From Rotaria sordida (lineage: Eukaryota > Rotifera > Eurotatoria > Philodinida > Philodinidae): a stretch of DNA of 64,000 nucleotides. A program made the translations under genes and the position numbers. Below are positions 58,126 to 64,000 of the stretch, in pieces (the stretch's first letter is position 1; every line of letters begins with the position of its first letter). The notes beneath the pieces are model-generated. The model saw nothing but the letters and a program-made list of their open reading frames with translations. It was not told where the DNA came from and searched no databases. The stretch spans positions 1 through 64,000 of the forward strand of contig CAJNOL010000361.1 of assembly GCA_905250125.1 (NCBI GenBank). Direction: 5' to 3'.

Positions 58126-60430
58126 GACATACCATTATGGACTTCTATGATTTTCTTGCGTTTTGTCATGATAAAAAGAGAAAGAATACTATAGTATACC
58201 CGTCTTATACACATATAAGTATCGACATAATTCACCTTCGGAAGTGACATACTTAAAAAATAACTTTTTCAATTCATTAGACATCATCACTCTCTGTCTT
58301 TCATCATTATCAGTATTTGTTGGCTGTTGATCCTTTGCATTTATTATCTGCATGATTTCGTAAGAGTTTTTAGTAAATTTCTAGTACGATCTCGTATATT
58401 TACTAAATTTTTTTCGATAGATTTTTCTTGCATATCGATGAAGGTGAGCACAGAAGTCAGCTAAGGTATCTTTAAAGCAAAAGCAGTAAAATTTTTTAGA
58501 GAACCTACCGTGTTTGTTCTCTTCCAATACTAAAATAATGACTAATTGAAGATGACCAACTATTCGAAAAGTTCTAAGCAATACAAAAAATGTTGTGAGT
58601 AGAATTTCTAGTCAAGACTCGAAAATAATGACTTGATATGTTATCAAAAAAAAGGACTGAAAATTTTGAGTTGGATATTGACTAGGATGAAGTGAGCCCA
58701 AAATTTCGAGGTTATTCAATTTCAAGGTCATTTTTATCTTAATTAGTTTCATTAATGTAAAAAATATGGCACAAACTATAGATTCTGTTAATCTATATAT
58801 TTGACAAAAAGATATAGTTTGTTGTGTTTAATTAATATCAGTAACAAATAATGAAATTTAAATATTATCAATGAGTATTAATGATGTATTCCATAGATAA
58901 CAGCAATTTTTGTGTTTTTACTTTTTTGATCATGAACTCCGAAGGTTTCTTTTGAAGATTACAATGCTTTGGTGAAGGACTACTAAGACTTTGTTTTAGA
59001 GTCTTATTAAATTTATCTATCGATAGTATATAATATATTTTAATTGCACTAAAAGATAGCTACAGATCTGAAGAATCGGTGGTATCACTAGAAAAAATTT
59101 GTAGGGGATCTCAGCCCTCTGAGCATGACTGTAGAAATGATTCAAGTCCCTTTTTTAAGCGAAACTCAACTGTTTGTAGAGGAATTAAGTTCTCTCTAAC
59201 CCTCGTCTAGTTATACCCCTATGAAGAATCAGTATTAAATCTCAATTTCTTCAAGAAAGTGCTTGTTTGCATAGTTCTTTTAAGAATTAAGTTAAACAAT
59301 GATTATATGTTTTTTAAATGATATTAAACATTGTCCACTAAAATCAAATGTGTCACAGTCAAATATGTCATTAATCTATCTGTTAAGTTTTTAGTCACTG
59401 TTTCAAATCGACGTTAGATGGGTAGACTTCAAGAATAAATATTATTCATTTGATTTGAATGAGAATATAGTAATTATTTATTTTTGCATTAAAAAAAAAT
59501 GATCAATCTACTCAGATTTGGCGTCAAATCATATTTTTAAAATGTCTTGCAACTTATTGCATCGTATAATCCATCAGAAAGTGCTAAATATTTAAACTTT
59601 TTTTTTTTTATATTTCAATAAATAAATTGTATAAACAAATCTAACTATAATTATTATTCAAGTTTCGTAACATGAAAAAACTAAATACGATTTTTTTTTG
59701 GACAAAGCAAACATATAGTGGTGTAGCACAGTTTAGAGTAATAGTATTTTTAAGCTTTCTTCTTGATAGTAATAGCTAGCAAGACGCTGAAAAAACATTT
59801 GTGTAGCTGAACGAGTCTTCGATTAGGACTGGTAGATCCAAAGACATCAGTAAAACTGCTTGGATGAGGATCTGTGGAAAACCAAGATCTCAAAAGGCAA
59901 CCCTCTATAAATTGAATGCAGTTCGATGAAGGAAGATCATGGAGAAATCGGAGATGTTTTATTTTACTCTGAATTATTTGCTTTATCAAATAAAATCTTT
60001 CCCCTAAAACCTTCGAATATAAGTCAGAAAGCTGGTTTGAGGAATCTTCGAGTTTACCAATTCTAATAGATAATTCTTTTACCTATACAAATGTTTTTTT
60101 CAGATTCTTGCTACTAATTACCATCAAGAAGAAAACTTAAAAATACAACTACTCTAAATTTATGCCCGTCATTGTAAGATTTGATATGTACACTACAATT
60201 TACCAAGAAAAATCATTTCATACATATTTCTATCAAACTTTCAAAATAAATAAACTATTGCACATCCGTTTCACATACTAATGACTAAACTATTCAATAA
60301 AATTCTGTGTTTTTTTGTTTTGTTATATGTCAGATTCAATTTTAATATGATAGAATAACAACTCGATGTTTACATAAAAACAAAAAGAAAGAAAGAAAAA
60401 AAAAAGGACATTGCTAAAAATACATAAATT
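58126..60430. other. Intergenic, no confident gene
   Basis: The minus strand has an open frame at 59750-59989 with fairly balanced composition (CIQFIEGCLLRSWFS, DVFGSTSPNRR) that could be a worn gene fragment. It has no start context and no partner exon. The rest is AT-rich and featureless. Confidence 0.35.
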
Positions 60431-61699
60431 CTAAACAAGCGTTTCGAGTTGTGTATTCATTTTTTGATTCATCATAGATATTGAATGATGATTACTATCT
60501 TCACTTGTTAATGAATTAATTCCTGAATCTTCATCAACTTCTTTCATTGAATTAAAAGCAAGTTCAAGTGTATCATATGATGTTTGTTGTTGTCGTTGAC
60601 GTTGTCCATCAATAGTTAATTTTTGTGTTAAATTTATATTTGGTGTAAGAGATCTTGATCTTATTATTGAATTTGGTGATGTTTCATATTCAAGATATTT
60701 AAGTTCATCATATTTTGATCCAATTAATATTTCAGCTTCACGTAATGATAAATCTAAATCATGCATTTCTTTTGATTGTATTCGCGATAATTCTCTACTA
60801 CGATAAATAGAATTTTTAAGTGTTAATAAATCATTTGATGAATTTGTATTATCAGTTGTTATATTTAATGGTAATGTATCATAATGTTGTTGATGTAAAA
60901 CATAATTTAATTCATTTGATATCGCTTGTTCAACAGCATATAATATATTTGTTTTTTCATCAATATGTTCTTGAATATTAAATATTGAATTACATAATTG
61001 TGTTGCTAAAATTAATTGTTCTTGTTTTATAGGTTTAGATGATGATGATGATGATAATAAATGTGATACATCATTTAAATTAACAATTGAAGTTGTATTA
61101 TTAGAAGAAAATTTTTCAGTTTGATGAATTTGTTCATCAAGATAATTAAGTAAACGTTTTTGTCTTTCAAGTATATTTAAATTTTCTTGATAATTATTTA
61201 AAAGTTTTTGATGTAAAAATTCTTCTTGATTTATTTCTTTTGATGGTAAAAAACGACGAAATAGTTTTGAACGAAATTTTGTTGTTGAAGAATGATTATT
61301 ATTATTATTATTATCTGTCAATGATGATGTTGATATAAGATGAAGAATTGTCAATGGTAATTTATCAAATTGCCAATTTTTGTGTGCTTTGATCACTTTT
61401 GAACGACCTTTAAAGATACGTTGAGTGATGACGGATTCGGTAGATGAAGGAGTCGATTGAATACATTCAGCGATAGCATAACCTGTTATATTATTCGATG
61501 ATGAATTTGTTATATCGGATGATTTAAGTAGATCAGCTTGTGCCAAAAGAGCATAGATAAGATCATCAAATGTAGTCTTTTTTGTAATACCAGTTACCCA
61601 TTTACGTTTACCATTGACCCAAACAGGTATTTCAAGTGTTAATTCATTAGTATCCAATGAATTGGTTATACTTTTAAGATTATTAGTTGTTGTTGTCAT
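60431..61699 (-). CDS. Ras-association domain protein, RASSF9/10-like (N-terminal RASSF)
   Basis: A single 422-codon exon. An RA domain fills residues about 20-110: LEIPVWVNGKRKWVTGITKK, TTFDDLIYALL, YAIAECIQ, and the terminal ITQRIFKGRSKVIKAHKNW. A long coiled-coil-prone region follows (ILERQKRLLNYLDEQIHQTE, SRELSRIQSKEMHDLDLSLREAE) and then a Ser-rich tail. The N-terminal RA followed by coiled coil is the layout of RASSF7-10; VWVNGKRKWVTG fits RASSF9/10 best. These are scaffold proteins, not enzymes. I start at the ATG at 61699; the three codons before it begin with GTG and are not needed. An ATTTTAG acceptor lies about 20 nt upstream. It contains several Asn, Ser and Gln runs. Confidence 0.85.
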   Translation of the reverse strand: MTTTTNNLKSITNSLDTNELTLEIPVWVNGKRKWVTGITKKTTFDDLIYALLAQADLLKSSDITNSSSNNITGYAIAECIQSTPSSTESVITQRIFKGRSKVIKAHKNWQFDKLPLTILHLISTSSLTDNNNNNNHSSTTKFRSKLFRRFLPSKEINQEEFLHQKLLNNYQENLNILERQKRLLNYLDEQIHQTEKFSSNNTTSIVNLNDVSHLLSSSSSSKPIKQEQLILATQLCNSIFNIQEHIDEKTNILYAVEQAISNELNYVLHQQHYDTLPLNITTDNTNSSNDLLTLKNSIYRSRELSRIQSKEMHDLDLSLREAEILIGSKYDELKYLEYETSPNSIIRSRSLTPNINLTQKLTIDGQRQRQQQTSYDTLELAFNSMKEVDEDSGINSLTSEDSNHHSISMMNQKMNTQLETLV

Positions 61700-64000
61700 T
61701 ATATTCACTGTATGTTGCTCTAAAATAAATGTTAGATTACAGATAAGTATTCATTCTTCTTTTCTTTTTTTTTTCAAGTTAATTTGTTTAGATATTATCT
61801 CAAGAGAAAAAGAATCATCCTTGATAACAAGGTAGAGTGTAAAAAAAAATATATAGTCAGTGAGAATAGATCAGGGAATACACTCAATATCTACGTTGAA
61901 TCAAGAATAATAATAATAAATGAATGTTGAATCAACATCAAACGGAGATATTGACATTAAAATTGTTCAGAACAAATGGATACAAACCAAAGATAATAGA
62001 TAATATGTAATATATGTTTATTCAAATAATTTGATTCATCTTTTTCTTATTTACATAAAAGAAAATGAATATTAAAATAAATAAAAATACATGTGTGAAT
62101 ATTCGATAAAATAAACTTATTCTCAATATATCTAGTTTGCTTATTTTCTTTATACTATAAAAACCAGCTGCGTTGATATGATGGTATAATCATATGTCAG
62201 CACTCTTGTTCGCATCAAATCTTACCAACATCATTCACCTCTCTCTTCTTCTTTAGATGATAGGGTGTAACCATTAGCGTTGGGTATTACTCTTGTTTAC
62301 ACTCACCATAATGATGTAATCTTTCTTTTTTTCTTTTTTCTCATACAATGACCTACCTCGTCTGATGGGTAGTAGCCTGTTACTGCAATGCAGACAGACA
62401 TGCACCTCTCAATCTTCTTCTTCTTCTTTCTCTTCTCCACCAATACAATTCTTATTTTGCCAATATCATACATACGCACGAACGATATGAAAGACTAACA
62501 GTCATGTACGTCGTATTCTTTTTCTTTTTTTTTTTTTTTTTGTTTCTTCATCCTACGTTCATTCATACATATTATGAACATGTTCTGCACTCTTCTCGCC
62601 GGTTAGACAGAGGTGAACAAACGTATATATTTCCTTTCTTCGCACTTTTTTTTTTGTTGTTTCTAGGTCACTCTCTTTTTATTATGCTTCAATGAATCGT
62701 TATGGTAAATTTTCATAATGAGTAAAATTACGTTTATATAGAGTATTAGGTGATGCATTTTCAAGTGTTCAGCAATGAGAATGAGAGAGCAAAAAAGAAA
62801 AATTTTTTTTTTATATTCATGTCATTCATCTAATAGTCTGATACACTTGAATATAATTGCTTACGTTTGCGTAATAGATGGAAGGAGACATGATTATAAA
62901 CCAATTCACATTCGAGTTATAAAAAAAAAATTGACAGGAAATGACTTCATATACATATATATATATATATATATATATGAGAAACGAATATGAAAAACGA
63001 AAACTGCTCTCAATGTCAAATGATAAGCAAAGAAAAAAAGAAAAGAAATGGTAACATGTGCTGGCTGGTATGCTAATGTGTATGTCTGCCAGTAATAACG
63101 GAAATTAATGCGTATGTTCTATTCAATCATCAAGTTTAACATCCAAATTCTTTATCTCACTAATATATATATATGTGTATGTGTGTATATTGATGCTAAC
63201 GGGAAGGACATAAAATAAAATTGGCTATAAAGGACATGACTCGTCTTATAGAAATTTCATGGTTATATCGAAGATAGATGATTGAAGCTGTCAAATATAT
63301 AGAAAGATGAATATAAAAGATAATTACTTTATATATATATATATGATATCGAATATATTCTTTCCACTTGACGAGTAATAATCTCTTTTGCATATATGTT
63401 TGATAGAAATGGTTTCCTTTTCTCTTGTTCACAAGTAAACATACACACACACACACACAAATGCTAGATTGATATTCAATTACATCATACATACATAACC
63501 TTGTACTCACTGCTGCAATTTTCTTTTAAGGGATTATATATGTAACAGTAAAAATTGTTTCTTCTCAAGAGAAATAAATAATATAAAACTTGTAACTAAA
63601 TCATATAATAATAAATTCGATATATAAAAATTCTCAAAAAGAATTTTAATTAAATTTAATCTATTTCAATAATAATTTAATAATCAATAACCAAAATATG
63701 TAAGTTAACTGAGAAGAAAAATACAAATAATAAATCTATTTTAATTCATTTTATATTATATAACGAAAATTATTTTTTCTTACCATGTCCTCGTATACAT
63801 TGACTAATCATATTTGTTACTTACAAATAGTATATGTCAATATGTATATATACATATATACATATATATACTTCCTTTTTTTTTTGCAATAAGCAGATCG
63901 AACAATCCACAAATGATAACAAATGTCGTCCTTTCTAACTGTTACATTTACTTGATAATTGCAAAGAGAATCTATAAGAATGGATAAGTTGCTATAGAAA
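61700..64000. other. Upstream/intergenic region rich in simple repeats
   Basis: Contains poly-T near 62523-62540, (AT)n near 62955-62978, (CA)n near 63446-63459, further TA-rich runs at 63165-63190 and 63845-63870. No coding frame or RNA gene is supported. Confidence 0.5.

Noticed and set aside
59750..59989. 79-codon minus-strand frame with balanced composition
   Set aside because: No start context, partner exon or recognisable motif; kept as a remark in the intergenic entry.
61700..61708. Upstream extension of the RASSF-like protein by three codons
   Set aside because: The first codon is GTG, not ATG; the ATG at 61699 is the first credible start.

Overview
The window comes from a small-genome invertebrate, most likely a bdelloid rotifer of the Rotaria/Adineta type. 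The DNA is very AT-rich. Most genes are cut by many short (about 45-90 bp) GT-AG introns plus a few introns of 1-1.5 kb. The window carries an intronless fusion of an NAD:arginine ADP-ribosyltransferase-like domain with a long array of kinesin-light-chain-type TPRs, preceded by an N-terminal domain that I associate with bdelloid proteins. Several 5' ends have a polypyrimidine-AG acceptor just before the start codon, which would suit the spliced-leader trans-splicing known from rotifers. The species call is inference; no mitochondrial or rRNA marker is present.

Layout. 1-6.6 kb: no confident gene; simple and tandem repeats, an inverted repeat at 3.2-3.9 kb and a palindromic element at 4.3-5.0 kb. 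6.7-32 kb is the gene-dense part: a ubiquitin-conjugating E2 (+), NDUFA6 of respiratory complex I (+) followed only 100 bp later by a RING/B-box protein (+), a 16-exon C2/coiled-coil CCDC33-like gene (-), the splicing factor transformer-2 (-) in divergent head-to-head arrangement with an FBXO7-like F-box gene (+), and SNAPC4, the Myb-repeat subunit of the snRNA-gene activator (+). 34.5-37.7 kb: Mediator subunit MED10 (-) diverging from a cysteine-rich CXC-domain gene with a tandem exon duplication (+). 38.95 kb: tRNA-Ile(AAT) (-). I rebuilt exon chains from splice sites; they stay in phase throughout for the E2, NDUFA6, RING, CCDC33, TRA2, FBXO7, SNAPC4 and MED10 genes.

39-58 kb is accessory in character: few genes and many palindromic (foldback/MITE-like) elements. 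Its two genes, the ART-TPR fusion (44.4-47.5 kb) and an FkbM-type methyltransferase (49.9-51.0 kb, -), are both intronless and clearly less AT-rich than their surroundings. Between them sits a pair of nested palindromic elements of one family with TA target-site duplications. 54.8-56.6 kb holds two more inverted-repeat elements, and 57.6-58.1 kb a composite tandem-repeat element containing a 100-N assembly gap. The right end carries one more gene, a RASSF9/10-like Ras-association protein (60.4-61.7 kb, -), and then simple-sequence DNA.

The conserved genes are unrelated housekeeping functions (ubiquitin system, respiration, splicing, snRNA/Pol II transcription, cilium-type coiled coil). The points most worth a second look are the altered catalytic motif of the ART-TPR protein, the self-documenting nested MITE insertion, the possible NDUFA6-RING operon, and the E2 with HPA in place of HPN.
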